Origin: a bacterium | Lineage (GTDB): Bacteria > Cyanobacteriota > Vampirovibrionia > Gastranaerophilales > Gastranaerophilaceae | Direction: 5' to 3' | DNA length: 64,000 nt | Assembly: GCA_017478515.1 (NCBI GenBank) | Contig: JAFVDH010000008.1 | Coordinates: forward strand, 23,363 to 87,362 | Shown: one piece after another, positions 26,161-36,500 of the stretch | How the letters are laid out: the number at the start of each line of letters is the position of its first letter | How positions within the stretch are numbered: the first letter of the stretch is position 1 | Notes under the pieces: model-generated | The model's input: the letters and a program-made list of their open reading frames with translations, nothing else | What the model was told of the DNA's origin: nothing | Database searches by the model: none | Program-made: the position numbers and the translations under genes

Positions 26161-27365
26161 ATATAGAACATGTTGTAGAAGAAAATCTTTGTATTCAATG
26201 TGGAATGTGTTCTGCTGTGTGTCCAAAAGCTTGTATTAGTATTAAGCGTCATAACTATGACTTTTTGCCTGAAATAGATAAAATAAAATGCATAGATTGT
26301 TCTTTATGTTCAAAAATCTGTTCCAAAAATTATCTTGGTTCTGTTGAAGATGAGTCTGACATTAATGAAGAGATTGTGTTAGGCGATTATATAAATATTT
26401 ACCATGCAAAAACTAAAAATCGTGATATTTTAAAATCGTCAACCAGCGGAGGTATTATTACAACATTAGTCCACTCTCTGCTTGAAAATAACAGTTATGA
26501 TTGTGCATTTTTGTTGGATAAATACTCTTATGATGCTCAATTACGAACTTCAAAATTTACAAAAAATGATAGTTTGATAAATACCACAAAGTCAAGATAT
26601 TTGACTGTTTCGCATTATAATTCAGTAAAATATTTAAAAGAAAATCCAAATGACAGAGTTATTATTGTTGGCACAGGATGTGTAATTTCAAGTTTTTTGG
26701 AATTAATTAACATTTTAAAATTAAATAGAGATAATTATCTGCTAATAGGTTTATTCTGTGATAAAACAATGAATTATGGTGTATATGAATACTTCAAACA
26801 ACATAAGGCCGGTAAGAATAAAATATTAAAAAATTTATTTTTTAGAACAAAAGATGCCGGTAACTGGCCAGGTAATGTTCGTTTGGAATATGAAGATGGA
26901 AGTACAATTGACTTAAATAAAAAAGAGCGAATGAAAGTTAAGGAATACTTTGTTCCTGAACGCTGTTTATATTGTCTGGATAAATTAAATAAAAATGCTG
27001 ATCTCTCTGTTGGTGATAATTATATTCCTGAAAACTACGATGAAAATGGCATAAGCAGTGTTATAATAAGAAGTAAAAGAGCCGATGAAATCTGGAATAA
27101 TTTGTCGGATAAATTTTCTTTTGGAAGTGATAGTAAAGAAATTATTATTAAGGTTCAAGGTTTAAAATCAAGAATAAATAAAAATCTTCAATTTGCGAAG
27201 ATAAAGGGGCTGGCAAAGGGTAACTACTCAGCTAAAGATAAAAACACTTATTTAAAAATTCTACGTAAAATAAAGCTTGGGCAAAATAAAAAATTATATA
27301 CAAGAATTAATTTAGATATTCTTTTTAATAAAATTTTATCGAAATTAAATAAAATTTTTAAATAA
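26157..27365 (+). CDS. Coenzyme F420 hydrogenase/dehydrogenase beta-subunit-like iron-sulfur protein
   Basis: 402 aa from the ATG at 26157, which overlaps the preceding stop and has GGGAG 11 bases upstream; an in-frame TTG at 26139 is less likely. Two 4Fe-4S motifs open the protein (CIQCGMCSAVCP and CIDCSLCSKIC). The FrhB-type domain follows (SSTSGGIITTLVHSLL, then GTGCVISSFLELI, VPERCLYCLDKLNKNADLSVGDN). Proteins of this type beside pyruvyl transferases are thought to act in redox steps of polysaccharide modification; the exact reaction is not known. Confidence 0.85.
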   Translation: MNIEHVVEENLCIQCGMCSAVCPKACISIKRHNYDFLPEIDKIKCIDCSLCSKICSKNYLGSVEDESDINEEIVLGDYINIYHAKTKNRDILKSSTSGGIITTLVHSLLENNSYDCAFLLDKYSYDAQLRTSKFTKNDSLINTTKSRYLTVSHYNSVKYLKENPNDRVIIVGTGCVISSFLELINILKLNRDNYLLIGLFCDKTMNYGVYEYFKQHKAGKNKILKNLFFRTKDAGNWPGNVRLEYEDGSTIDLNKKERMKVKEYFVPERCLYCLDKLNKNADLSVGDNYIPENYDENGISSVIIRSKRADEIWNNLSDKFSFGSDSKEIIIKVQGLKSRINKNLQFAKIKGLAKGNYSAKDKNTYLKILRKIKLGQNKKLYTRINLDILFNKILSKLNKIFK

Positions 27366-27443
27366 CTTTAGAAAAATATTTGCAGTAATAATAAAAGTAA
27401 TATCAGTTTCCGGATTAGATTATTTTGTAGAAATAGTTTTCTA

Positions 27444-27488
27444 TAATCTCATGTATATATATACATTTTGCCAATCAGTTTGAGATTT
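27444..27488 (+). terminator. Possible terminator after the F420-hydrogenase-beta-like gene
   Basis: AATCTCA pairs with TGAGATT, enclosing the self-complementary TGTATATATATACA, and is followed by TTTTTTA on the plus strand. Confidence 0.45.
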
Positions 27489-27495
27489 TTTATCA

Positions 27496-27592
27496 ATCGT
27501 CGCAGGAGGGATTCGAACCGGGAAATACATTTTTTCTTAATATAACTGCATTTTAGTTATGCAATAATATGTAATCCAAACGAACCCTCGCC
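27496..27592 (-). other. tRNA-like fragment with split T-arm
   Basis: On the minus strand, GGTTCGAATCC followed by CTCCTGCGACGA looks like the T-loop and 3' end of a tRNA. Its T-stem partner GAGGG is not adjacent but appears about 65 bases upstream as GAGGGTTCG. No matching 5' acceptor strand was found, so this is not a complete tRNA gene. It may be a decayed tRNA or an attachment-site remnant. Confidence 0.4.
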
Positions 27593-27702
27593 GTTTTATT
27601 GACCTCATATTTAACGCTAAACCACCAGTAAATACAAGTAGTTTAACTATGTCTAAATGTATTGTAACGAATATTTTCGCTAGTTTCAATATAAGCCTTT
27701 TT

Positions 27703-27728
27703 TAGTTTGGCAACTTTTTGCCAAACTA
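27703..27728. repeat. Perfect 11-bp hairpin
   Basis: TAGTTTGGCAA and TTGCCAAACTA flank a CTTT loop. It is preceded, not followed, by a T-run on the plus strand, so it is not an obvious plus-strand terminator. Confidence 0.6.
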
Positions 27729-27879
27729 TATGACAACTGTATTAGAACCTAAAGATTTACCTAAATATATGCTGAAAATTATTGATTTTTCATTAAAATT
27801 AGCAACAATTTTATGAAGAAAAATTAAAATTATTTGTTCTACATATATTTTTTTGTTAAATTATGTATTGTGAATTTTT

Positions 27880-28281
27880 ATGAATACGAATTTATTTAGT
27901 AGCATATGTAATATTATATCTCTTATTGCATCTATAATTACTATAGGTGCAATGATTTGTAGCTTATTTTCTTTATCTGAGCTAAACAAATTTAAAAAAG
28001 ATTTATATAGGCGAGAAAATTGCCATATACTAGTTAAAAAACTTTCCAAAATTTTAAATAGCACCAAAAAGGAAATTAACTTAAATGGCAGAACAAATAG
28101 AAATATAGTTGAAACAGTTAATTATTTAGAAACATTAATAAAAGGAAATTCATTTTTAATTGAAAATAGTAAAATTCATTTAAATATAATAAAAAATATC
28201 AAAATTATAGACAAAAGCAATATTGATAATTATATTGATTCAGTAAAGGCGATAATACAATTATTTGAACAAGGTGAATAA
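27880..28281 (+). CDS. Small membrane-anchored protein, unknown
   Basis: 133 aa. An N-terminal membrane helix (IISLIASIITIGAMICSLFS) is followed by a basic, helical cytoplasmic part (LSELNKFKKDLYRRENCHIL and later). I recognise no family. It is in the direction of, and almost continuous with, the 28283 gene, forming a two-gene unit. Base composition is even more AT-rich than the neighbours, fitting the variable island to its right. It could belong to a defence island; that is only by position. Confidence 0.55.
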   Translation: MNTNLFSSICNIISLIASIITIGAMICSLFSLSELNKFKKDLYRRENCHILVKKLSKILNSTKKEINLNGRTNRNIVETVNYLETLIKGNSFLIENSKIHLNIIKNIKIIDKSNIDNYIDSVKAIIQLFEQGE

Positions 28282-28282
28282 T

Positions 28283-28660
28283 ATGATAAAGTATAATGAA
28301 CTTATTGATAAGATAATAGAAAAAACAGAAAATAATACATTAATATGGGAAAAAGATTTAAAAGTACCAAATTGTGTTGTTTTTTCTGCTGAAAACGTCA
28401 CAAAAATTTTTCATACCAAAATTAATAATCAAATGAAATTTTATTTAATTGAATTTTCTTATTATGCTTACTCACCAGAATTTGATGAAAAATATATAGA
28501 TTATTCAATTATGGGTTCATTTATTCAGAATGATGTTGAAATTGAATCTTTTGGCAGAGGGAATCTAATTACACCAAACAAAATGAATGAATTAATGGAA
28601 TTAGTTATAAATAAATATTTCAATAAAGAACAACAGTTTGACGATTTTCTAAATAGCTAA
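28283..28660 (+). CDS. Small hypothetical protein, island gene
   Basis: 125 aa from the ATG at 28283 with AAGGTG upstream; a TTG at 28265 in the same frame would overlap the previous gene and is less likely. Soluble, mixed alpha/beta (NCVVFSAENVTKIFHTKI, FYLIEFSYYAYSPEFDEKY). No family recognised. Its stop lies immediately beside the convergent end of the HNH gene (3' ends overlap by 4 bases). Confidence 0.55.
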   Translation: MIKYNELIDKIIEKTENNTLIWEKDLKVPNCVVFSAENVTKIFHTKINNQMKFYLIEFSYYAYSPEFDEKYIDYSIMGSFIQNDVEIESFGRGNLITPNKMNELMELVINKYFNKEQQFDDFLNS

Positions 28661-29880
28661 GCTGCATAGTGTACATTAATAGCATTTATAACATCTTCAA
28701 AATTCATATCATCTATTTCTAAAATATTATCGTCATCAAAGCCAATATTTAATACATATAATAATTTTGAAAATTCATATATTTTCTCCGCATTAGCATC
28801 GCTTAAATTTTCTTTAATTCGATCAGTTTTAGAGAGTAACAGAAGATGTTGATATGTTTCACAAATTTCTCTTGTATTATTATTTGGATGTGCTTTTGTC
28901 ATATGTTGCGTTGGGGTTAATGCAATTAAATTTTCTAAATAATAGCAGATTTCAGGATATTGACTTTCTGGGAATATGTGGTGAATTTGAGTAGCCATAC
29001 CATTATCATATTCATCGAAATGTTCGCTTTTATTATCTCTATACTGCTCATTAAATAATTTAAGATAATGTTTTGCTTTCGTCGATTGATATCTATAATA
29101 AGCATCATTAACCACAATTTTTTGAAGTTGCATATATTCTTTTCTTGTTATATCTTTAGGTTTCTCGGCATTTATATCTCTGAAATTATTCCTATTATAC
29201 ATAAGCATGTCGTATGTAATATTATGTCGTGATAAATGACCACGTTCTGTACCTAAAGCATTATTATAATATGCCAAAGGATTTAAAACTTTAATAAAAA
29301 TACGATTACATTCTACTACTCCATTTATAGCGGTATTATCTATTGTAAAACTAGAAAATCCCCTTTTCATTTTGGAATAATTAACTGGAGTTTGAGAACT
29401 AAAAAAAGATTCAAATAAATAATAAATACCACTATCTTTTAAGGTTTTTGTAATATATTCTTTTAAGAAAAATAATGCATTCTTCTCTCTTAATGCTATA
29501 AATTCTAAAATACCCATATTTGCAATAGAATAAATATTTCTATTACCATTTTTTGTTTTATTTAAAACTTTTGATGCAGCAAGTAGTTCCATAGGTTGTT
29601 GAAAAAATTTATCATATTCATTTTGAGCCAGCTCTGAATCAACATCTGGTTTTTTAAATATTTCAACGACATTATTTTTAGCATATTCAGAGTACCAAAT
29701 ATCAGCAGTTACAAATGTGGTATGACTAGGATTACTTAAATGGTAGTTATATATACAATCTGCTATTACAGTAAGAACATCCGCCGCACACTTTTGATCT
29801 ATCCAACGTCCGTTTTTCGTAATTTTTATATCATATGTATTTTGATTAATAAAATCTGTTATATCCTTACTTGAGAGCAT
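28657..29880 (-). CDS. HNH-type endonuclease, probable restriction enzyme
   Basis: 407 aa. The C-terminal part holds an HNH-type motif: MATQIHHIFPESQYP near residue 297, then ENLIALTPTQHMTKAHP, giving the His-His...Asn...His...His metal site. The N-terminal 280 residues are of unknown fold and would be the DNA-recognition part. Its start overlaps the end of the methyltransferase gene by 14 bases, so synthesis is coupled and follows that of the protecting enzyme. That order and overlap support a type II restriction-modification system. Recognition site is unknown. Confidence 0.7.
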   Translation of the reverse strand: MLSSKDITDFINQNTYDIKITKNGRWIDQKCAADVLTVIADCIYNYHLSNPSHTTFVTADIWYSEYAKNNVVEIFKKPDVDSELAQNEYDKFFQQPMELLAASKVLNKTKNGNRNIYSIANMGILEFIALREKNALFFLKEYITKTLKDSGIYYLFESFFSSQTPVNYSKMKRGFSSFTIDNTAINGVVECNRIFIKVLNPLAYYNNALGTERGHLSRHNITYDMLMYNRNNFRDINAEKPKDITRKEYMQLQKIVVNDAYYRYQSTKAKHYLKLFNEQYRDNKSEHFDEYDNGMATQIHHIFPESQYPEICYYLENLIALTPTQHMTKAHPNNNTREICETYQHLLLLSKTDRIKENLSDANAEKIYEFSKLLYVLNIGFDDDNILEIDDMNFEDVINAINVHYAA

Positions 29881-32404
29881 AATTCTTGTTCCTTACTCCA
29901 AAATAAAATACCGCATTTTTATCTAAGTTCAAAGATCTTGTACTTAAATTTCTTGCAATACTATAAAATTTTCTAAATTCGTCTGTCGCAAAATACTTCA
30001 AATCACAATCAGAAACTTGTTTATTCTGTTTTGTTTCAAATATGGCAACAGAGCCATTTACAACAGTTTTTCGAGGTTTTTTTATTACTCTTGGATAATA
30101 AGTCATATTTGGACTCAAATAAACGTCATCTCTGTCGTAGTATTTTGATACAGATAATGTTTTAAAGTCCTCAATACTATCCAAAAACGAATCATATTTG
30201 GTTAAATGTTCAATTGCAGAACCGTCTTTTGTAATATTTCTTGATTTTATTACCCATATTTTACCCGTAGTTTTCAATTTTTTATTCGTAATTTGTCTAT
30301 CTCTGAAACTATCAAATATATCGAAAATTAAATTATTTGCTATTTTATCAAAATTTTCATCTCTATATAACAACCAATTTGGAAATTTACTATCAGTTAA
30401 TTTAGATTGTAAGATTATATTTGTTTTATTGTGTGTTAATGAATAACATTCTGTATATTTGGAATTACAAACATTACTAACTATTAAACATATTGTCTCA
30501 ATCAAAACTCCCTTAAAGCCTTTTTCTCCAAAATCAATTATTGCATTAATTGAATGTTGATTTGTATATTTTCTGCAAGTTTCAAAATCAGTATTGTGCA
30601 AAAAATATTTTGGTAAAATTAGACAGGTATTGTCTGCTAAATTAAGACTTTTTTCTACAAAAAACGCAGCTATGTTATCAGCTATGGAATCATTAAATAA
30701 TTTTCTATATTTTGATAATAATTTTTTATCAGTTATCTTTTTATATGGGGGGTTCCCAATTGCTAAATCATAATATACATTACTATCTGACAGTAAAAAA
30801 TCTTTATTTCTAATATTGATAAATACGTTATTTGGTAAGGTTATAGATGAATACAAAGCTTTTAATATCTTGAGCGATTCTGAATCTATATCATAAATAT
30901 CTATATCTAAACTTTTGCAATTTGAATATTTATCAATTATTAGAGGAAGAAAATTTCCAACACCAACAGCAGGCTCAAGTATTTTTATATTATCTTTTTT
31001 TATGTCGGGTAATTTTTTATAAATCTCAAATAGCAATTGTTTGTTAGTATAAAATGCAGCATTTTCCGCACGTTGAGTATTTGCCAACTCTGCAATTCTA
31101 GATAGTGTATTTAATGAATATTTGTTGTTATTTTCATATATGAAATCAATTAGCTTTGATGTATCTGATAATTGTTTTTCTTTTATTATTTTTTTTATTT
31201 CTTTATCAGCTATCTTAGAAGAATCAAGATATTTTTTTATTTTATCTGATATTGATAGCATTACACCGGTAGGAACTGCTTCTCCAATACTTTGTCTAAT
31301 ATTTATATCATTCTTTTTAATAAACGCACGTTTTTCATCAATAGATAATGAATTTAAAAGTTCTTCATCTTCTTGCACCCATTTAAAATTATTTGGAATT
31401 GACATCATTAACATAAGCTCTCTTATGCTAAAAACTCTATCATCTTCGGGATGTACCGTGTTTTGACTTGCAAGAATATCATTTCTTGTATGAACACAAG
31501 GTGCAATTTTATCCCAACATTGCCTTTTATATTTGTCTCCGTTTTTATTTACATTCTCAACAATTTTACCATCAATTTTTTGATGAGGTCTTTTAAGTAT
31601 ATTATCATTATCATACGCAGATTGTCCCTCTTTAATATCAGTAATCCATTCTCGCATATGTGATGAATATTCTCTAAAAGAATGATAAATATCATTTTTT
31701 GAAATTTCACCCATATTTTTTAAACGTGGTAAGTCATAGATTATATCTTTTAAAGTTTTTTCTTCTTTAAAGTCTGGGAATAGTTCATATGGTAAAATAT
31801 TGTCTGATAAATCTTTTCTTACGCCAATTACAACAGTTCGTGTTCGACTTGAATTTGCTCCATAATTTTTAAAATTTAAAATTTTATCAATGTAAATATA
31901 GTTACTTGATAAATTATCACTAATTGATTCTGAAATAGTTTTTTGAACTCCGTTATCAAAACATTTTGTTTTCATAAAAGCTTGAACATTTTCAAATATA
32001 AAGAATTTCGGCTTAACTCTATTTATAATATTGATAGCCTCTACAACTAAAGAGTTGCGATTTATTTCATTTTCTGCTTTTTTATGATTTGCAACAGACA
32101 TCCCTTGGCATGGTGGCGTTGCAATAATAACATCAATATCTTTTATGTTATTATGTTTTTTATAGCTTTGGATTTGATTAAATAGTTTTTCTTTAATCTC
32201 TGTATTTGTTATATCGCCACAAATATAACCTAAATCCATACTACACTTGTTATTATATTTCTGAATATTTAATCTTCTTTCAATAAGTTCATTTGTTGCA
32301 ACACAATCAAATCCATTTAGTTTAAAACCAAAGCAACCGACACCTGCACTACTAAATAAACTTATATAAGTTTTTAAATTTTTACCTTTACCCCTGTCTA
32401 TCAT
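29867..32404 (-). CDS. Fused DNA cytosine-C5 and adenine-N6 methyltransferase
   Basis: 845 aa with two complete methyltransferases. Residues about 10-390 are a C5-cytosine enzyme: motif I SLFSSAGVGCFGFKLNGF, motif IV ATPPCQGMSVANHKK (PCQ near 97), motif VI FENVQAF, motif VIII SSRTRTVVIG and motif X RQSIGEAVPTGVML. Residues about 430-845 are an N6-adenine enzyme: NAAFYTNKQLL, motif I ILEPAVGVGNFLPLI and motif IV YDLAIGNPPYKK (NPPY near 550), followed by a target-recognition-like region. Both catalytic motifs are intact. It protects DNA against the HNH enzyme encoded just downstream. The fused two-base design is unusual. No frameshift is visible at the join (about 390-430). Confidence 0.85.
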   Translation of the reverse strand: MIDRGKGKNLKTYISLFSSAGVGCFGFKLNGFDCVATNELIERRLNIQKYNNKCSMDLGYICGDITNTEIKEKLFNQIQSYKKHNNIKDIDVIIATPPCQGMSVANHKKAENEINRNSLVVEAINIINRVKPKFFIFENVQAFMKTKCFDNGVQKTISESISDNLSSNYIYIDKILNFKNYGANSSRTRTVVIGVRKDLSDNILPYELFPDFKEEKTLKDIIYDLPRLKNMGEISKNDIYHSFREYSSHMREWITDIKEGQSAYDNDNILKRPHQKIDGKIVENVNKNGDKYKRQCWDKIAPCVHTRNDILASQNTVHPEDDRVFSIRELMLMMSIPNNFKWVQEDEELLNSLSIDEKRAFIKKNDINIRQSIGEAVPTGVMLSISDKIKKYLDSSKIADKEIKKIIKEKQLSDTSKLIDFIYENNNKYSLNTLSRIAELANTQRAENAAFYTNKQLLFEIYKKLPDIKKDNIKILEPAVGVGNFLPLIIDKYSNCKSLDIDIYDIDSESLKILKALYSSITLPNNVFINIRNKDFLLSDSNVYYDLAIGNPPYKKITDKKLLSKYRKLFNDSIADNIAAFFVEKSLNLADNTCLILPKYFLHNTDFETCRKYTNQHSINAIIDFGEKGFKGVLIETICLIVSNVCNSKYTECYSLTHNKTNIILQSKLTDSKFPNWLLYRDENFDKIANNLIFDIFDSFRDRQITNKKLKTTGKIWVIKSRNITKDGSAIEHLTKYDSFLDSIEDFKTLSVSKYYDRDDVYLSPNMTYYPRVIKKPRKTVVNGSVAIFETKQNKQVSDCDLKYFATDEFRKFYSIARNLSTRSLNLDKNAVFYFGVRNKNYALK

Positions 32405-32659
32405 AAAAAAATAATATCATGAACAAGAACTATTTGGCTAAATATTAAGTTTATAGTACAAATTTATATTACCAACTTTTAAAAATTTACTACCGACTTT
32501 TCAGAACGAACCCCATACTGCCCGAAATTCTTGAACTGTCTGCAAAATTTTAAATATGTCTGAAAGCCTTATATAATATGAAATTACAAAAAATTCCAAA
32601 ACTGTCTGCAATTCTGGAACTACCAGAAAAATAATATGTATATATATTTTTTCCATAAG
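32405..32659. other. Non-coding spacer with short repeated motif
   Basis: No supported gene between the methyltransferase start and the tRNA-Ser region. ACTGTCTGCAA occurs twice in this spacer (near 32537 and 32596), each flanked by AATTC-like bases. It could be a binding site for control of the restriction-modification operon; there is no direct evidence for that. Confidence 0.4.
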
Positions 32660-32686
32660 AATAGGATGTCTGTTCGACATCCTATT
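32660..32686 (-). terminator. Hairpin after tRNA-Ser
   Basis: An 11-bp perfect stem (AATAGGATGTC/GACATCCTATT, five-base loop) lies 6 bases downstream of the tRNA 3' end on the minus strand. The following T-run is weak. Confidence 0.5.
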
Positions 32687-32692
32687 AAAAAA

Positions 32693-32779
32693 GGAAGAGG
32701 TGGGATTCGAACCCACGGTACGCTCGTCACGTACGACGGTTTTCAAGACCGCTCCTATCAACCACTCTGGCACTCTTCC
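32693..32779 (-). tRNA. tRNA-Ser (anticodon UGA)
   Basis: 87 bases with a long variable arm, as in serine tRNAs. Acceptor GGAAGAG pairs with CTCTTCC; the anticodon stem-loop reads CGGTCTTGAAAACCG, with TGA in the loop; the T-arm GTGGGTTCGAATCCCAC is perfect. The CCA end is not encoded. It reads codon UCA (and with wobble others). It stands between the atpC end and the restriction-modification island. Confidence 0.95.
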
Positions 32780-32898
32780 ATGTTGATGGGTTTTCTGTTC
32801 CTTTATTGTAATACAAAATATTTTTTTTGTAAACAATTTTTTTTATTTGGGCGAAATAAAAAGTTTTATTTCGCCCGTTTTCTTTTTTTAGTTTTATT

Positions 32899-33291
32899 TT
32901 ATTTTGTTTGTGCTGCTTTTAGTCTTGCCATCGCTCTTGCAAGTGCCGCTTCTGCTCGTTGGGCATCTATTGTTTCTGTTTTGTTTTGCAATCGCTCTTC
33001 TGCTCTTTGTTTTGCATTTTTGGCTCTATCTATGTCCACTTCTTCTCCGCTTTCGCTTGAATGGGTTAAGATTACTGCCTCATCTTCCGCAAATTGAAAT
33101 ACTCCGCCCATTATCGTAAAAAACTTTACATTTCCGTCTTTTACAATTTTTGTTACGCCTACGTCCAATGCCGACATAAACGGAATATGGTCTTTTAATA
33201 CACCAAATTCTCCGTCTGTGCCTTTTGAGTATATTTCATCTACTACATCGTCATAAACAATTTTTTCATGTGTTACGATTTTTAAGTGCAT
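32899..33291 (-). CDS. atpC: ATP synthase F1 epsilon subunit
   Basis: 130 aa, normal length. N-terminal beta-sandwich with LKIVTHEKIVYDDVVDEIYS, then GEFGVLKDHIPFMSAL and FTIMGGVFQFAEDEAVILTHS; C-terminal two-helix hairpin (IDRAKNAKQRAEERL and later). It is part of the central stalk and inhibits the rotor when its C-terminus extends. It follows atpD by 18 bases and is the last gene of the pair. Confidence 0.95.
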   Translation of the reverse strand: MHLKIVTHEKIVYDDVVDEIYSKGTDGEFGVLKDHIPFMSALDVGVTKIVKDGNVKFFTIMGGVFQFAEDEAVILTHSSESGEEVDIDRAKNAKQRAEERLQNKTETIDAQRAEAALARAMARLKAAQTK

Positions 33292-33309
33292 TTCTTTTTC
33301 CTATATTTA

Positions 33310-34794
<1,485 letters not shown>

Positions 34795-34858
34795 TTATGT
34801 TTATGTTTTAATATAATCAAATACAAGTGTAAGCTTTACAACAAAAACGGCGGAAGTT

Positions 34859-35713
34859 ATGAAAATTCTTATAGATAAAGAAATAAATAATAACAATAAG
34901 TTTTTAAAGCTCGATATGTCGCAAAAAAGCAGTCGTGAATTATATGTTGTGTATTTGCAGGCAAAATTTAGACAACTGCTTGAGCATGATAAGCTTAGCA
35001 GTTCTCCTGTTATTAAAAAAGTTAAATCAGATTTCATTCAAAGATTTTCTCAAAGATTAATCAATAATCCGAATAAGAAGATTTTAATAGGTATTTCGGG
35101 TGCTTCTGCTTCCGGTAAATCTACTATTTGTAATACTATTCATCTTGTTTCCGACAAGTTGAATTTACCGATTTCAATTGTTAGTACGGATAATTATTTT
35201 AAAGATATTTCTGAACTCATTAAAAAGTACGGAAATTTCGATAATCTTCGTGATAACGGTTATGATATTGATTCTCCTGAGGGATTTCAGCTTGAAGTTT
35301 TGAAGAAAGATTTAGAAGATATTTCAATGGGCAATGATATTTTATCACCAAAGTATCTGCCTAACGGGACAGGAGTTTCCGTGCCGAAAGCTATTCCTGT
35401 CCAATCAAAGAAGATTATTGTTGTTGAGGGCACTGCTGCTTTGTATATAAAAGACCTTTTCGATATAAATATATTTATTGAAACTGATGAGGATAAACGT
35501 AAAGAGAGATTTTTATCACGTGCTGTTACAGAGAGAAATCAAGATTTGGAAAATGCTTTAAAGCATTGGGCATATATTATTGAGGCAGGTAAAAAATATA
35601 TAAATCCGTCTATTTCGGCTACTGATTTAATTCTTGACGGAAATTCCGATTTGGAATATTTTACTCAAATTCTTGAATACATTCATACGATAACTAATAA
35701 TTTTAGAGATTAA
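34859..35713 (+). CDS. Uridine-kinase-like P-loop kinase (first of two)
   Basis: 284 aa. An N-terminal helical region of about 60 residues comes before the kinase core. The P-loop is GISGASASGKSTI (near 79-91); the substrate-loop segment STDNYFKDISELIKKYGNFD resembles the uridine kinase DxFY motif; IVVEGTAALYI and an RFLSRAVTERN lid follow. Members phosphorylate uridine or cytidine, or are related small-molecule kinases (phosphoribulokinase/uridine kinase family). A second related protein is at 56581. Substrate is not certain. Confidence 0.75.
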   Translation: MKILIDKEINNNNKFLKLDMSQKSSRELYVVYLQAKFRQLLEHDKLSSSPVIKKVKSDFIQRFSQRLINNPNKKILIGISGASASGKSTICNTIHLVSDKLNLPISIVSTDNYFKDISELIKKYGNFDNLRDNGYDIDSPEGFQLEVLKKDLEDISMGNDILSPKYLPNGTGVSVPKAIPVQSKKIIVVEGTAALYIKDLFDINIFIETDEDKRKERFLSRAVTERNQDLENALKHWAYIIEAGKKYINPSISATDLILDGNSDLEYFTQILEYIHTITNNFRD

Positions 35714-35751
35714 TCTGCTGAAATTTTGAATTATTGCTGTAAAACATTTCA

Positions 35752-35803
35752 AATTAAGCTTGTATAGCTTAATCGATTGTTAATTCGTTTTCTGAATTAA
35801 CGC
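35752..35803. other. Two small hairpins between convergent genes
   Basis: TTAAGCT/AGCTTAA with a TTGTAT-type loop (near 35754-35772) and GTTAATTC/GAATTAAC (near 35779-35801) lie in tandem between the kinase gene and the 35852 gene. They may serve as a weak bidirectional terminator. Confidence 0.4.
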
Positions 35804-35851
35804 TCTTGTATCTGTGCTAAAACTTTTTACACAAAAGAAAAATACAGTTTT

Positions 35852-36322
35852 TTAAACTGAAATTAAAAAGTTTGTAAGATTTTTTAATGTTGAAGTTGAA
35901 GAACTGTTATTTACGTTATTATAGTTGCTTATAGATTGTGACAACTTCATTACTTTTTTTAAGTTGTAGTATTCGCCCATCCCGACATCTTGATAAGCAC
36001 TTTTAGATATATTAATATTTAGTTTCTTTTTAAGAAGGTCTTTTAAAGGGCTTTCTCCTAAAGATACTTTATTTTCTGATAAATAAGTTAGGTAATTGGA
36101 AATAGAATCCGTATAACTTTTTATAAAATCTGCTATTGCGACATTTGCATTTTCATCGTCATAATCTGCGACAAATAGTTCCTCGTCACTATTTTCATCA
36201 GAAGTTTCGTCACTATCATCATACGATAATGATTGCTTAATTCTTTCAACTGCTGAATCGGGAAGCTGATTTACTTTAATTATATTGTCTAATGTCAGAT
36301 TTGAAGAAACTGATATTGTCAT
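35852..36322 (-). CDS. Hypothetical protein with acidic stretch
   Basis: 156 aa. No recognised family and no signal or membrane segment. Residues 30-60 are strongly acidic with Asp/Ser/Tyr (SLSYDDSDETSDENSDEELF, then VADYDDENAN). The C-terminal half is helical and Ser/Asn-rich, ending LKNLTNFLISV. The acidic part recalls those in FliS, the SPOA protein and the two large paralogues, so it may belong to the same functional group, but it has no clear sigma-28-type promoter. Confidence 0.55.
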   Translation of the reverse strand: MTISVSSNLTLDNIIKVNQLPDSAVERIKQSLSYDDSDETSDENSDEELFVADYDDENANVAIADFIKSYTDSISNYLTYLSENKVSLGESPLKDLLKKKLNINISKSAYQDVGMGEYYNLKKVMKLSQSISNYNNVNNSSSTSTLKNLTNFLISV

Positions 36323-36500
36323 ATTTATACCTTAACACAAGAAATATCTGTCATAATTAATAAAAACAATATTTTAAAAAATTTTTACAAAAAAGTACGT
36401 ATATTTTGAAAATATTACAAATGTTGACAAAATTTTTATTATCATTAAAACGACAATATACGACAAAAGTAGGATTACAGAAAAGAAAGATTGTGATAAC

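Larger units (their letters stand above)
27366..27879. other. Gene-free 0.5-kb region with hairpins and a tRNA-like fragment
   Basis: No supported gene. It contains a likely terminator near 27444-27488, a tRNA T-arm-like segment at 27496-27592 (minus strand) and a perfect 11-bp hairpin at 27703-27728. It looks like a junction, with operon-type genes on the left and island-type genes on the right. Confidence 0.6.

Noticed and set aside
32501..32836. 111-aa reading frame containing GRVPEWLIGAVLKT and VGSNPTSS
   Set aside because: It is a translation through tRNA-Ser (32693-32779). That text is the well-known false protein of serine tRNA genes.
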